Positions 50,679 to 59,803 of a stretch of 64,000 nt of DNA are shown here, in pieces. Position 1 is the stretch's first letter; every line of letters begins with the position of its first letter. The notes beneath the pieces were generated by a model. That model was not told the origin of the DNA, did no database searches, and saw nothing but the letters and a program-made list of their open reading frames with translations. This DNA is from Hyphococcus lacteus (lineage in GTDB: Bacteria; Pseudomonadota; Alphaproteobacteria; Caulobacterales; Parvularculaceae), in contig NZ_JBEHZE010000001.1 in the NCBI RefSeq assembly GCF_041058985.1, positions 1,426,001 through 1,490,000 on the forward strand, in the 5' to 3' direction. The translations under genes and the position numbers were made by a program.

Positions 50679-51368
50679 GTGAAAAAATACGATCCCAAGA
50701 GTCCGCTTATTGTTAGTCATATTCCGAAAACAGCGGGAACATCTGTTCGAGAGCTGTTTTCTGGTTGGTACGGCCCAAACCTTTTGCTTCATTACAAAGA
50801 CGGAAAGCGTCCGCCCGTTCGTGACTTAACGAATTTGCCAGAACCGGAAAAGCCGGTGGCGTTATACGGCCATTTTACACGAAACCGTGGATTCGGAATC
50901 GAGAAATACTATCCTCAGATCGATCAGTTTATCGCAATTTTTCGCGAGCCTTTAGATAGGGCGGTGTCCGGTTATTTTTTTAAAACACAGAATGAGGCGA
51001 TGCGTAAGGCGTTCTGGGGGACTGCCCAATTGACTTTGGATCAGTATGTCACTCGTCGGTCAAGTCGATTTACTCGTGGCGGGCCTGAGACAGTTTTGAA
51101 TTTTCTGCCAAGAGCGATCAATGAAAATAACTTTAAAGATTTTATTGAAAGTCACTTTGTTGAGGTGGGAATCACCGAACGGCTAGATACATCTATGGTT
51201 CGCATCGCGGAGAAGCTCGGATTTGAATTTGATGTCTCTCAACTACAGCATCTCAACGCAGTTAAACGTACCCATGAGGTTTCGAGCAAAACAATCGCAA
51301 AGTTTAGAGAGCATAACGAGCTAGAATATAGAATATATGATTATGTTCGGTCAAAATATGATGACTAA
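50679..51368 (+). CDS. Sulfotransferase family 2-like protein
   Basis: A 229-residue PAPS-dependent sulfotransferase-like protein. The 5'-phosphosulfate loop is seen in VSHIPKTAGTSVRELF at about residues 12-27. The 3'-phosphate element is in AIFREPLDRAVSGYFF at about 87-102. There is no signal peptide or membrane helix, as expected for bacterial cytosolic members. The start is a GTG without an obvious ribosome-binding site. Codons are richer in A/T than in adjacent genes, and both flanks are about 200 bases of non-coding DNA, which may indicate acquisition. The acceptor, perhaps a lipid or surface glycan, is unknown. Confidence 0.85.
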   Translation: MKKYDPKSPLIVSHIPKTAGTSVRELFSGWYGPNLLLHYKDGKRPPVRDLTNLPEPEKPVALYGHFTRNRGFGIEKYYPQIDQFIAIFREPLDRAVSGYFFKTQNEAMRKAFWGTAQLTLDQYVTRRSSRFTRGGPETVLNFLPRAINENNFKDFIESHFVEVGITERLDTSMVRIAEKLGFEFDVSQLQHLNAVKRTHEVSSKTIAKFREHNELEYRIYDYVRSKYDD

Positions 51369-51566
51369 CTCGTGAGACGATCGAACTGCTAAGATTTCTA
51401 TCCTCCTGGGTAGCAAGCCGCCTTCGAGATATCCTCGCAACATAGTTCGTATTTCTTTGAGTGGGCGAAGAACAAACTTCCGGCCCCGTACCGTCCTGCG
51501 CTTGAAACATTCGACCTTCAATTCTAGGCTATCCTTAGGGAAGCTTCATTGAAAGGCGAAATACTC

Positions 51567-54500
51567 ATGAAGAAACAAACATTTATTATCGTAGCATTAG
51601 CGATGGCGCCTGTTGCTTTTGCGCAAGAGAGCGATAAGGAGGCCAAGAGTACATGGGATGTTTCTTCACCTCCATTGCCGACACGAAACGTCGAAATTGA
51701 TGTCGATGAGGGAACATGGATGAGCCTGGACGTCAGCCCTGACGGGCGGACGATTGCGTTCGATCTGTTGGGAGATATTTATGTAATTCCGGTATCGGGT
51801 GGTGAAGCTAAACCTATTGCGAGCGGCGTTGCCTGGGAAATGCAGCCACGGTTTTCGCCAGACGGAAAGAAAATTGCGTTCACGTCTGACCGTGCAGGGG
51901 GCGACAATATCTGGATCATGAATGCGGATGGTTCTGATAAACAGCAAGTCACAAAAGAGAAATTCCACCTTTTAAATAATGCGACTTGGTCGCCGGATGG
52001 CCAGTACCTTGCGGCGCGAAAGCACTTTACGACACAAAGGTCGCTCGGGGTCGGAGAGATTTGGCTATATCATATTTCTGGTGGCGATGGGGTCCGCCTA
52101 GTGAAGCGCCCAAGCGAACAACACCAAAAAGAATTAGGTGAGCCAATTTTCTCAGCAGACGGAGAATATATATACTATTCTCAGAATGTAACGCCGGGAT
52201 CGACATTCATTTATGCGCAAGATTCGAATGGCGATCTGTTTAATATTAAACGTTATAATATGGCGACGGGTGAAATAGACACCGCTGTATCTGGTTTTGG
52301 TGGTTCCGTCCGGCCCGCACCTTCACCGGATGGTAAGTACATGGCGTTTGTGCGCCGCGAACGTGCTGAATCCAAGCTTTATTTGAAGAATTTAGAGACT
52401 GGCGAAGAGCGAAAACTATACGACGCGCTTGATCGAGATTTGCAAGAAATCTGGGCCATTCACGGAACATACCCGAATATGGACTGGACCGCGGATTCCA
52501 AAACCATAGTTTTTTGGGCTGGCGGTAAAATCCAGCGAATTGACGTCAACAGCGGCAACGTAGCTGAAATTCCATTTCATGTGCGTGATACCAGAGCGGT
52601 GGTTGATCCGCCGCGCCCTGACGTAGTCGTGGCCCCTGATAGTTTTAAAACCACAATGCCCCGCTTTGCCAGCGCATCGCCCGATGGTCGTCGTGCTGTT
52701 TTTGAAAGCCTCGGACGGCTTTATGTGAAGTCGCTCCCTGACGGGGCACCGCGTCCTTTAACCAATGGCGGAAATGGTTTTGAATTGTTTCCTTCGTGGT
52801 CCTACGACGGAAAGCGTATTGTTTATGTTACGTGGACTGATGATGGGCTTGGCACTATTCGTGTTACCAATGCTGGCGGGGGCGGTGGTAAAGCTATCAC
52901 AAAAGAGCCTGGGCACTATCGCCGTCCGCGATTTTCACCTGATGGCCGCACAATCGTTTATGAAAAAGGGAAAGGGGGGTATCTAACCGATAGTGATTGG
53001 TCCGAAGCTTCGGGTGTTTATCGAATTTCTTCGAATGGCGGTGCCACCACGAAAATTACAGAAAATGGTGCTTACCCACATTTCGCGGTTGATAATGACC
53101 GAGTGTTTCTCTCGCGTTTTGAGGGCGTAAAGGCATTATTGGTGAGTGTCGATCTAAGCGGCGAGAAAGAACGCCTACATGCATCTGGCGACATGATTAC
53201 TGAATTTCAGGTTGCGCCGACGGGTAAGCATTTGGCCTTTGTCGAAAATTACAATGCATTTGTGATGCCCATGTCCCCAGGTGCTCAGGATGTAGGAGCG
53301 GGGCGATCAGCAACTGACTTGCCGGTAACAAAGGCAAGTGCGATTGGCGCAACGTATCCAAATTGGAGACGCGATGGCCTGAATTGGAGCTTAGGCCCGA
53401 CACTTTATTCCGCCTCGCTCGAGGCACTTGTGCCGGGCGGGCCATCTAAAGAAGGTGGTCCTTACGAACCGCCAACGGATGGGGCGGATTTAACGCTGAC
53501 AGTTGAAGCGGATAAACCCGATGGGGTTGTGGCTTTGACAAATGCCCGAATAGTAACAATGAAAGGCATAGATGGTGGAGTGGTCGAAAACGGTACAATC
53601 CTCATCTCTGAAAATCGGATTACCGCAGTTGGTGCGTCGGATGCAGTTCGTATACCTGCTGACGCAAACCAGATTGATTTAGCTGGTAAGACTATTGTTC
53701 CGGGCTTTGTTGATGCCCACGCCCATGGTCCTCAGGGTGAGGACGATATCATTCCGCAACAAAACTGGTCAGCGATGGCGCATCTCGCCCTAGGGGTGAC
53801 GACGACGCATAACCCATCAAGCCAAGCTAATCATATTTTTCCTGTTGCCGAATTTCAGCGGGCGGGGAAGATAATCGCACCCCGTACTTACTCCTCTGGT
53901 GAGGTTGTTTATGGCGCGAAAGCACCCAGTGTTTATGCTGTGATCGATAGTGCAGAGGATGCGCAAAACCACGTCACTCGGCTTAAGCGTCAGGGGGCAC
54001 ACTCCATCAAAAATTATAACCAACCCCGACGCGATCAACGCCAACAGATTATCGCTGCGGCCGTAAAGGAAGATATCGCAGTTGTAGCCGAGGGCGGCTC
54101 GTTGTTTCATATGGATATGGCGATGGTTGCGGATGGGAATACGTCAATCGAACATAACCTTCCCCAATCGAAGCTTTATGAAGACGTGCTATCTTTTTAT
54201 AGCGCGACCAATGTTGCATATACGCCCACATTGGTTGTGACGTTCGGCGGTATCGGCGGTGATCCTTATTGGCGTCAGGCAACGGACGTTTGGTTGCACC
54301 CGTTATTGTCGAAACATGCGCCGCCCCGCCTTTTGCAAGCGCAATCGGTCCGCCGGGAAAAAGCACCTGAGGAAGACTATTCAGATCAGGTAAATGCCGC
54401 GACAGCCAAACAACTCGCTGATCGTGGCGTTATGGTCTCCATAGGCGCGCACGGTCAACAAGAAGGGCTCGCTGCGCATTGGGAAATGTGGTCATTCGTC

Positions 54501-54761
54501 AGGGGCGGAATGAGTCCGCTTGAAGCATTGGGGGCGGCGACGATCGTGCCTGCGACTCATCTTGGGTTTAGTAAAGACATCGGCTCCCTAGAGGTTGGAA
54601 AACTTGCGGACTTAGTCATTCTCAACGAAAATCCCTTAACCGATATTCGGAATACTGATAAAATTAGCCATGTGATGTTGAACGGTCGATTGTATGATGC
54701 GGCGACGCTGAATGAAGAAGTTACCGGAACACGAAAAAGAAAACCCTATTGGTGGGAATAA
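51567..54761 (+). CDS. Exported beta-propeller/amidohydrolase fusion protein
   Basis: A 1064-residue exported protein. A signal peptide (MKKQTFIIVALAMAPVAFA) precedes two sets of TolB/PD40-like beta-propeller repeats (about residues 40-620), with recurring SPDGRTIAF, FSPDGKKIAFTSDR, WSPDGQYLA and FSPDGRTIVYEK. A metal-dependent amidohydrolase domain follows at about 660-1050. It has the first metal motif VDAHAHGPQGE, an IEHNLPQ histidine, and the closing GSLEVGKLADLVILNENP. The same fusion is found in several alphaproteobacteria. A role as a periplasmic hydrolase of peptides or cyclic amides is probable; the substrate is unknown. ATG at 51567 is chosen by the signal peptide; a TTG at 51549 is upstream. 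Confidence 0.9.
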   Translation: MKKQTFIIVALAMAPVAFAQESDKEAKSTWDVSSPPLPTRNVEIDVDEGTWMSLDVSPDGRTIAFDLLGDIYVIPVSGGEAKPIASGVAWEMQPRFSPDGKKIAFTSDRAGGDNIWIMNADGSDKQQVTKEKFHLLNNATWSPDGQYLAARKHFTTQRSLGVGEIWLYHISGGDGVRLVKRPSEQHQKELGEPIFSADGEYIYYSQNVTPGSTFIYAQDSNGDLFNIKRYNMATGEIDTAVSGFGGSVRPAPSPDGKYMAFVRRERAESKLYLKNLETGEERKLYDALDRDLQEIWAIHGTYPNMDWTADSKTIVFWAGGKIQRIDVNSGNVAEIPFHVRDTRAVVDPPRPDVVVAPDSFKTTMPRFASASPDGRRAVFESLGRLYVKSLPDGAPRPLTNGGNGFELFPSWSYDGKRIVYVTWTDDGLGTIRVTNAGGGGGKAITKEPGHYRRPRFSPDGRTIVYEKGKGGYLTDSDWSEASGVYRISSNGGATTKITENGAYPHFAVDNDRVFLSRFEGVKALLVSVDLSGEKERLHASGDMITEFQVAPTGKHLAFVENYNAFVMPMSPGAQDVGAGRSATDLPVTKASAIGATYPNWRRDGLNWSLGPTLYSASLEALVPGGPSKEGGPYEPPTDGADLTLTVEADKPDGVVALTNARIVTMKGIDGGVVENGTILISENRITAVGASDAVRIPADANQIDLAGKTIVPGFVDAHAHGPQGEDDIIPQQNWSAMAHLALGVTTTHNPSSQANHIFPVAEFQRAGKIIAPRTYSSGEVVYGAKAPSVYAVIDSAEDAQNHVTRLKRQGAHSIKNYNQPRRDQRQQIIAAAVKEDIAVVAEGGSLFHMDMAMVADGNTSIEHNLPQSKLYEDVLSFYSATNVAYTPTLVVTFGGIGGDPYWRQATDVWLHPLLSKHAPPRLLQAQSVRREKAPEEDYSDQVNAATAKQLADRGVMVSIGAHGQQEGLAAHWEMWSFVRGGMSPLEALGAATIVPATHLGFSKDIGSLEVGKLADLVILNENPLTDIRNTDKISHVMLNGRLYDAATLNEEVTGTRKRKPYWWE

Positions 54762-54762
54762 G

Positions 54763-54797
54763 AAAAAGGCGGCACTTGAAGGTGCCGCCTTTTTTTT
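54763..54797. terminator. Bidirectional terminator between the amidohydrolase and secA
   Basis: AAAAAGGCGGCAC and GTGCCGCCTTTTTTT flank a 6-base loop. The A run and T run allow termination in both directions. The secA stop codon complement (54796-54798) lies at the edge of the T run. Confidence 0.9.
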
Positions 54798-57654
54798 AGA
54801 TTGATCCGTGACAATGTTTGTATTTTTGCCCGGAACCACAGGGGCAGGGCGCATTGCGTGGTACGCGCCCCCATGTCTCGGGGTTGTTGGGGTCAACGCC
54901 AGATGCATTGGCCATGCCTTTGATGGTGCCGATCCCGGCGGACAATCTTGTTCGCGGCGCTTGAGCGGCCATCTCGTTCTCGCCAGTGGACGGGTTTACA
55001 TGGGTTTCCGTCATCGGAATGTCTCGACGCTCGGGTACAGCATTTTCGGGTGCGCGAACCTGAACATTCATGAGCATCCGGGTTACGTCGCGCCGTAATC
55101 CATCGAGGAGGCCCGCAAATAGCGCAAATGATTCTGTTTTGAATTCATTGACCGGGTCACGTTGGCCATGACCACGCATCCAAATGACTGAACGTAGGTG
55201 ATCAAGCATCTGAAGGTGTTCACGCCAGTTTGTGTCAAGAACATTGAGAAGGATTGCTTTTTCTATTCGGCGCATTGTATCGGGGCCGATTTCGGCGGCA
55301 CGAGTGCCCGCAAGCTTGTTCGCCTCTTCAATAATGCGCTCAGCAAGTTCGGTGTCGGCGACGCCTTCTTCGCTAGCCCATTCTTTCACCGGGAACTCTT
55401 TTCCAAAGACCTCGGTCAGTTCTTTGTTCAGCCCCTCAACATCCCATTGTTCCGCATAAGACTTTGCGGGCAGGTGTGCGGCAACAAGATCGTCAACCAA
55501 CTGACCACGCATATCTGAGATGATGTCGTCCACAGTTTCTGATGACATGAATTCGATGCGTTGCTCAAAAATGGCTTTACGCTGATCGTTGATGACGTCA
55601 TCAAATTTGAGCACGTTTTTACGCATGTCGAAATTGCGTTGCTCAACTTTTTTCTGTGCGGTTTCAACAGCCTTCGTGAACCAGGGGTGCTCGATAGACT
55701 CGTCGGGTTGAATGCCAAACCGTTTCAACATTTTTTCCATACTATCGCCGAAGATCCGCATAAGGTCATCTTCGATTGAGAGGAAAAATTTCGTTGTACC
55801 GGGGTCACCTTGACGGCCTGACCGGCCACGTAGCTGATTGTCGATCCGGCGGCTTTCGTGACGCTCAGTGGCAAGAACAAAGAGGCCGCCGGCTTCGAGC
55901 GCTTGCTGCTTTACGGTTTCGATCTTCTTTTCGATCTCGGCCCGCTTGCGGTTGATCGTATCTTCGTCATCGTCCTCTTCGAGGACTTCCATTAGCTGAA
56001 GATCTACTGAACCACCAAGCTGAATATCCGTACCACGTCCAGCCATGTTCGTCGCAATCGTCACCGCGCCGGGCACACCTGCGCCAGCAACGATTTCGGC
56101 TTCTTGCTCGTGGTACCGGGCATTTAGAACATTATGCGGGATAGGTTCTTTTTTATCACCAAGAGAAGAAAGGTAAGTTGCCTGTTCTTCTAGGTTTTCT
56201 TTCAGCTCTGTTTCTTTGTCCTTCAATGCTGCTGCGCGTTCACGCAGTGTTTTCGCAAGGTCTTTGAAGAATTTTTTGTCGCTCAAGAGCGACGAGAGAT
56301 ACTCTGATTTTTCGATTGAGACTGTGCCCACAAGGACCGGCTGTCCGACCTTGTGGCACTCGGCAATTTGTTGCGCGATCGCTTTATATTTTTCTTCCGC
56401 CGTCATGTAGAGTTCGTCGTCGAAATCTTCACGCGCGATTGGTTTGTTCGTCGGAATTTCAAAAACTTTGAGTTTATAGATATCTTCGAACTCTGCTTCC
56501 TCAGTCATCGCCGTGCCCGTCATACCGGCTAGTTTGCCATAGAGACGGAAATAGTTCTGGAATGTAATCGAGGCGAGCGTTTGGTTCTCGGGCTGAATGG
56601 TCGTGCCTTCTTTGGCTTCGACAGATTGATGAAGGCCATCTGACCAGCGGCGGCCATCCATCATTCGTCCGGTAAATTCGTCGATAATGACGACTTTGTC
56701 GTTGCGGACGATATAATCTTTGTCACGCTGGAAAATTTTATGTGCCTTTAGCGCCTGATTGACGTGATGCACGACCGAGATGTTGACTGAATCATAAAGA
56801 CTATCGCCTTGAAGCAATCCAGCTTCGCGTAATAGGTCTTCGATTTTTTCATTACCATCTTCGGTTAGGGTGATCGAACGTTGCTTTTCGTCGATCTCGA
56901 AATCGTCTTCTTCAAGACGCGGCATGATTTCGTTGATTTTGAGATAAAGCTCCGATTTGTCGTCGGTGGGACCGGAAATGATCAACGGCGTCCGGGCTTC
57001 ATCGATCAGAATTGAGTCGACTTCATCGACAATCGCAAAGTGGTGGCCGCGCTGAACCATCTGATCGAGGGACGACTTCATGTTATCCCGAAGATAATCA
57101 AAGCCGAATTCATTGTTGGTGCCGTAAGTAATGTCCGATTGATATGCCTCGCGGCGTTCTTCATCGGAAAGACCGTGAACGATACAACCCGTGGTCAGGC
57201 CAAGCTGGGAATAGACCCGCGCCATCCATTCTGCATCGCGTTTAGCGAGGTAATCGTTCACGGTGATCACGTGAACACCGCGACCGGTGAGGGCGTTCAG
57301 ATAAACCGGCAGCGTGGCGACCAGTGTTTTACCTTCGCCGGTCTTCATTTCGGCGATGTCACCAGCATGAAGGACCATCCCGCCGACAAGCTGAACGTCG
57401 TAATGGCGCTGGCCGAGCGCACGCTTTGCGCCTTCTCTCGCCGTGGCAAAGGCTTCAACCAGCAAATCGTCGAGCGATTCGCCGTCCTTGTAGCGCTGTT
57501 TTAACTTTTCTGTCTGAGCAATAAGCCCTTCGTCGGTGAGCTTTGATAACTCTTCTTCAAGAGCATTGATCGCCTCAACACGTCGGAATAAAGGCTTGAG
57601 GCGGCGATCATTAGATGAACCGAAGATTTTTTTTGCGATTCCGAGTAACGCCAT
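54796..57654 (-). CDS. secA: Preprotein translocase ATPase SecA
   Basis: SecA drives protein export through SecYEG. The Walker A GEGKT in MKTGEGKTLVATLPVY (about residues 104-119), the DEAD-like VDEVDSILIDEARTPLIISG, TNMAGRGTDIQLGG and HESRRIDNQLRGRSGRQGDPG are all present. The C-terminal zinc and SecB-binding motif ends the chain (CPCGSGQKYKHCHG). At 952 residues it is longer than most (about 900). About 40-45 extra residues lie at roughly 455-500, a charged helical stretch (KTLRERAAALKDKETELKEN) inserted into the second nucleotide-binding domain. The ATG at 57654 was kept. It is divergent from a membrane-bound parvulin. Confidence 0.97.
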   Translation of the reverse strand: MALLGIAKKIFGSSNDRRLKPLFRRVEAINALEEELSKLTDEGLIAQTEKLKQRYKDGESLDDLLVEAFATAREGAKRALGQRHYDVQLVGGMVLHAGDIAEMKTGEGKTLVATLPVYLNALTGRGVHVITVNDYLAKRDAEWMARVYSQLGLTTGCIVHGLSDEERREAYQSDITYGTNNEFGFDYLRDNMKSSLDQMVQRGHHFAIVDEVDSILIDEARTPLIISGPTDDKSELYLKINEIMPRLEEDDFEIDEKQRSITLTEDGNEKIEDLLREAGLLQGDSLYDSVNISVVHHVNQALKAHKIFQRDKDYIVRNDKVVIIDEFTGRMMDGRRWSDGLHQSVEAKEGTTIQPENQTLASITFQNYFRLYGKLAGMTGTAMTEEAEFEDIYKLKVFEIPTNKPIAREDFDDELYMTAEEKYKAIAQQIAECHKVGQPVLVGTVSIEKSEYLSSLLSDKKFFKDLAKTLRERAAALKDKETELKENLEEQATYLSSLGDKKEPIPHNVLNARYHEQEAEIVAGAGVPGAVTIATNMAGRGTDIQLGGSVDLQLMEVLEEDDDEDTINRKRAEIEKKIETVKQQALEAGGLFVLATERHESRRIDNQLRGRSGRQGDPGTTKFFLSIEDDLMRIFGDSMEKMLKRFGIQPDESIEHPWFTKAVETAQKKVEQRNFDMRKNVLKFDDVINDQRKAIFEQRIEFMSSETVDDIISDMRGQLVDDLVAAHLPAKSYAEQWDVEGLNKELTEVFGKEFPVKEWASEEGVADTELAERIIEEANKLAGTRAAEIGPDTMRRIEKAILLNVLDTNWREHLQMLDHLRSVIWMRGHGQRDPVNEFKTESFALFAGLLDGLRRDVTRMLMNVQVRAPENAVPERRDIPMTETHVNPSTGENEMAAQAPRTRLSAGIGTIKGMANASGVDPNNPETWGRVPRNAPCPCGSGQKYKHCHGSI

Positions 57655-57822
57655 AAGGACTGGGCCTTCGTGCTGCGATGGAAAAACGGTCGCGCCCTTG
57701 TAAAATCAGCGCGGGGCGCGCCTTCCATCGGCCGGGTTGGATTAATAACTACCCCGAAGGGGGCGTCGGAGAGATAGTAAGCGCCTAGGGCGCTGTCAAC
57801 GAAGGCAAATATCGGGCAGGTC

Positions 57823-59082
57823 ATGATTGAGACGCCAGACGGCAAGCAATTCGACACAGAGCAGCGGGTAAAGCCCGCCGCAGCGGTTCTGCGCGTGGTT
57901 TCTCGGGTATTTATGATTGGCCTCAAGGCCGTCGGGAAATTTTGTATAACGACGTGGCGAGTCGCCGCAGCACTTGATTCGGCGCTATGGCGGCTGACCA
58001 AACTGCTGCTGAGTCGGCTTTTGGTCGGGTTGGGCTATGTCTCAAAATTAGCAGTTGCCGCTTTCCGTGGGTTGATTGCATGGCTCCCGACCCGAACCGG
58101 TCGCGCTTATAGCGCCATGATGGGCGCATTGCTTTTGGTATTGGGCCTTTGGATGGTTGATGTGCTGCGGGCGGTGCCCTCGCTCGATGTGGCCGGGTCA
58201 TCGACAATTCGCCCGCCGACCGATGATGCAGATCCAATCCTCGCGCGAATCGAGGGCCGGTATGTACATCTGTCCGAAATTGAGGCTGCCGCAAGAGCGG
58301 GTGGTTTTTTACGCCCCGGCGAAATTTTGACACCCCAGACTGCTTTTGCGCGAAATTTGGTCGAGTCCTATGTTGAGCAACGATTGCTGGCGCGTGCAGC
58401 GTTGGATGACGGAATGCAGCGGAATCCGAGTGTTTCACGCCGCGTAAATGCCGCAAGGGACCGGGTTCTTGCAGCGGCTTATATGGATGCGCAAGTGAAG
58501 AAAGCGGTGACGCCGGAAAACGTCGAGCGGCTTTATGCTACCCAAGCCGATGTCACTCGTATCGGCGAAGAAGTGAAAGCGCGCCACATTGTTGTCCAAA
58601 CCAAAGAAGAAGCCGAAGAAATTGTGGCGCTTCTGAACGCTGGGGCCGACTTTGCTAAGCTAGCGCGCGAAAGGTCAATTGATCGCGCGACCGCGCCGCT
58701 GGGTGGGGAGGTTGGCTGGTTTAACAAGTCTATGATGACGCCAGTCTTTTCAAATGCAGCGTTTGCGGCGACGCCGGGTGAAATCGCGCCGCTCGTTGAG
58801 ACTGAATTTGGTTGGCATATCTTAGAAGTGCTCGACCGTCGTTCTACCAGCGCAGTTCCGTTTACGCAGGTTCGGGGTTCGATTGAAAACTTCCTTCGTA
58901 TGAGGACAATTGATTCGTCTTTGCGCGTTCTAGAAGAAAAAAGCCAGGTTGTTTACTTCCGCCCAGAAAATACAAGCCAGCGAAATGACGCTGTGCCGGT
59001 TTTAAGGGATGCGGCGTTTGAATTGCCGGATGGTAATTTAAAGGTTGATCAAGACGGCACCCCGGATTCTGATATCGAATAG
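57823..59082 (+). CDS. Membrane-anchored parvulin-type peptidyl-prolyl isomerase
   Basis: A 419-residue protein likely assisting folding of exported proteins. The N-terminal 95 residues are basic and partly amphipathic (SRVFMIGLKAVGKFC, RLTKLLLSRLLVGLGY). A clear membrane helix (MMGALLLVLGLWMVDVLRA) lies at about 99-117, and a SurA-like helical part follows. A PpiC rotamase domain (about 240-345) shows KARHIVVQTKEEAEEIVALL, FAKLARERSIDRATAPLGGEVGWF and PLVETEFGWHILEVLDRR. It is expected to be anchored in the inner membrane facing the periplasm. Divergence from secA suggests a shared theme of secretion. It is followed by mutT after 94 bases. Confidence 0.9.
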   Translation: MIETPDGKQFDTEQRVKPAAAVLRVVSRVFMIGLKAVGKFCITTWRVAAALDSALWRLTKLLLSRLLVGLGYVSKLAVAAFRGLIAWLPTRTGRAYSAMMGALLLVLGLWMVDVLRAVPSLDVAGSSTIRPPTDDADPILARIEGRYVHLSEIEAAARAGGFLRPGEILTPQTAFARNLVESYVEQRLLARAALDDGMQRNPSVSRRVNAARDRVLAAAYMDAQVKKAVTPENVERLYATQADVTRIGEEVKARHIVVQTKEEAEEIVALLNAGADFAKLARERSIDRATAPLGGEVGWFNKSMMTPVFSNAAFAATPGEIAPLVETEFGWHILEVLDRRSTSAVPFTQVRGSIENFLRMRTIDSSLRVLEEKSQVVYFRPENTSQRNDAVPVLRDAAFELPDGNLKVDQDGTPDSDIE

Positions 59083-59176
59083 TCTTGGTTTCTGAATGGT
59101 TAACTTATTCTATTAAAACTTCGTAGGCTGATCGAACTTCTGTTAATGAATCTCCGATTAGAATTAAGGCGAGAAT

Positions 59177-59578
59177 ATGGCAAAGCTACTTCTTGTTGCG
59201 GCATGTGCGTTGATAGATCGAGACGGACGTATATTAATGGCGCGACGGCCAGAAGGAAAAGATATGGCCGGGCTTTGGGAGTTCCCCGGGGGCAAATTAG
59301 CCGATGGGGAAACGCCAGAAGAGGCGCTGGTTCGTGAGCTAAAGGAAGAATTAGCGATTGATACAGAGGCGTCTTGTCTTGCGCCGATTGCGTTCGCTTC
59401 CGAGGCTTTAGGGGAATTTCACCTTTTGATGCCCTTATATGTCTGTAGAAAATGGCAAGGCATGCCTACCCCAGAAGAGGGGCAAGAACTAAAATGGGTC
59501 AGGCCTTCGGAATTGACCTCGATGGAAATGCCGGCTGCGGACCGACCACTCGCAGCACAATTAAGGGATATGTTGTGA
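59177..59578 (+). CDS. mutT: 8-oxo-dGTP diphosphatase-like NUDIX hydrolase
   Basis: A 133-residue MutT-type NUDIX hydrolase, which cleans oxidised nucleotides from the pool. The box reads GGKLADGETPEEALVRELKEEL, at about residues 38-59, with Ala where the consensus has Gly. The flanking MARRPEGKDMAGLWEFPGGK is characteristic of MutT homologues. Near its end GQELKWVRPSEL is also typical. AGGCGAG lies upstream of the ATG. The stop overlaps the start of the Flp-type pilin gene (TGATG), so these two are translationally coupled, which is unusual. Confidence 0.92.
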   Translation: MAKLLLVAACALIDRDGRILMARRPEGKDMAGLWEFPGGKLADGETPEEALVRELKEELAIDTEASCLAPIAFASEALGEFHLLMPLYVCRKWQGMPTPEEGQELKWVRPSELTSMEMPAADRPLAAQLRDML

Positions 59579-59796
59579 TGAAAACGAAAGAGAAAAAGAA
59601 GAGGTTGCGTTCTGGCGCATCTAACCTCATTCGCTCGTTTCGTCGTAATCAGGACGGAGCGACTGCAATTGAATATGGCTTAATCCTTGCGATGCTTTTC
59701 TTGGCGATCGTTGGTGCGATCCGCAGCTTTGCCACGTCAAATAGCGCGATGTACGACCGAATAGATCAAACGCTTGCAGATAGCTCAAGTAACTAG
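59578..59796 (+). CDS. Flp/Fap-type pilin
   Basis: A 72-residue type IVb prepilin. A long basic leader of about 27 residues (MKTKEKKKRLRSGASNLIRS...) ends at a prepilin peptidase site. The processed N-terminus ATAIEYGLILAMLFLAIVGA follows RRNQDG, with the Glu-Tyr pair at +5/+6, as in Flp pilins. The start ATG overlaps the mutT stop (TGATG). No other tad/cpa pilus genes are present in the window, so this is a solitary pilin that would depend on a machinery elsewhere. A TTAA-N9-TTAA motif lies upstream of mutT, but does not have the CtrA spacing. Confidence 0.85.
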   Translation: MKTKEKKKRLRSGASNLIRSFRRNQDGATAIEYGLILAMLFLAIVGAIRSFATSNSAMYDRIDQTLADSSSN

Positions 59797-59803
59797 CCCT
59801 TGG

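Noticed and set aside
59101..59117. CtrA site upstream of mutT/flp
   Set aside because: The two TTAA half sites are 9 bases apart instead of 7, so the consensus is not met.
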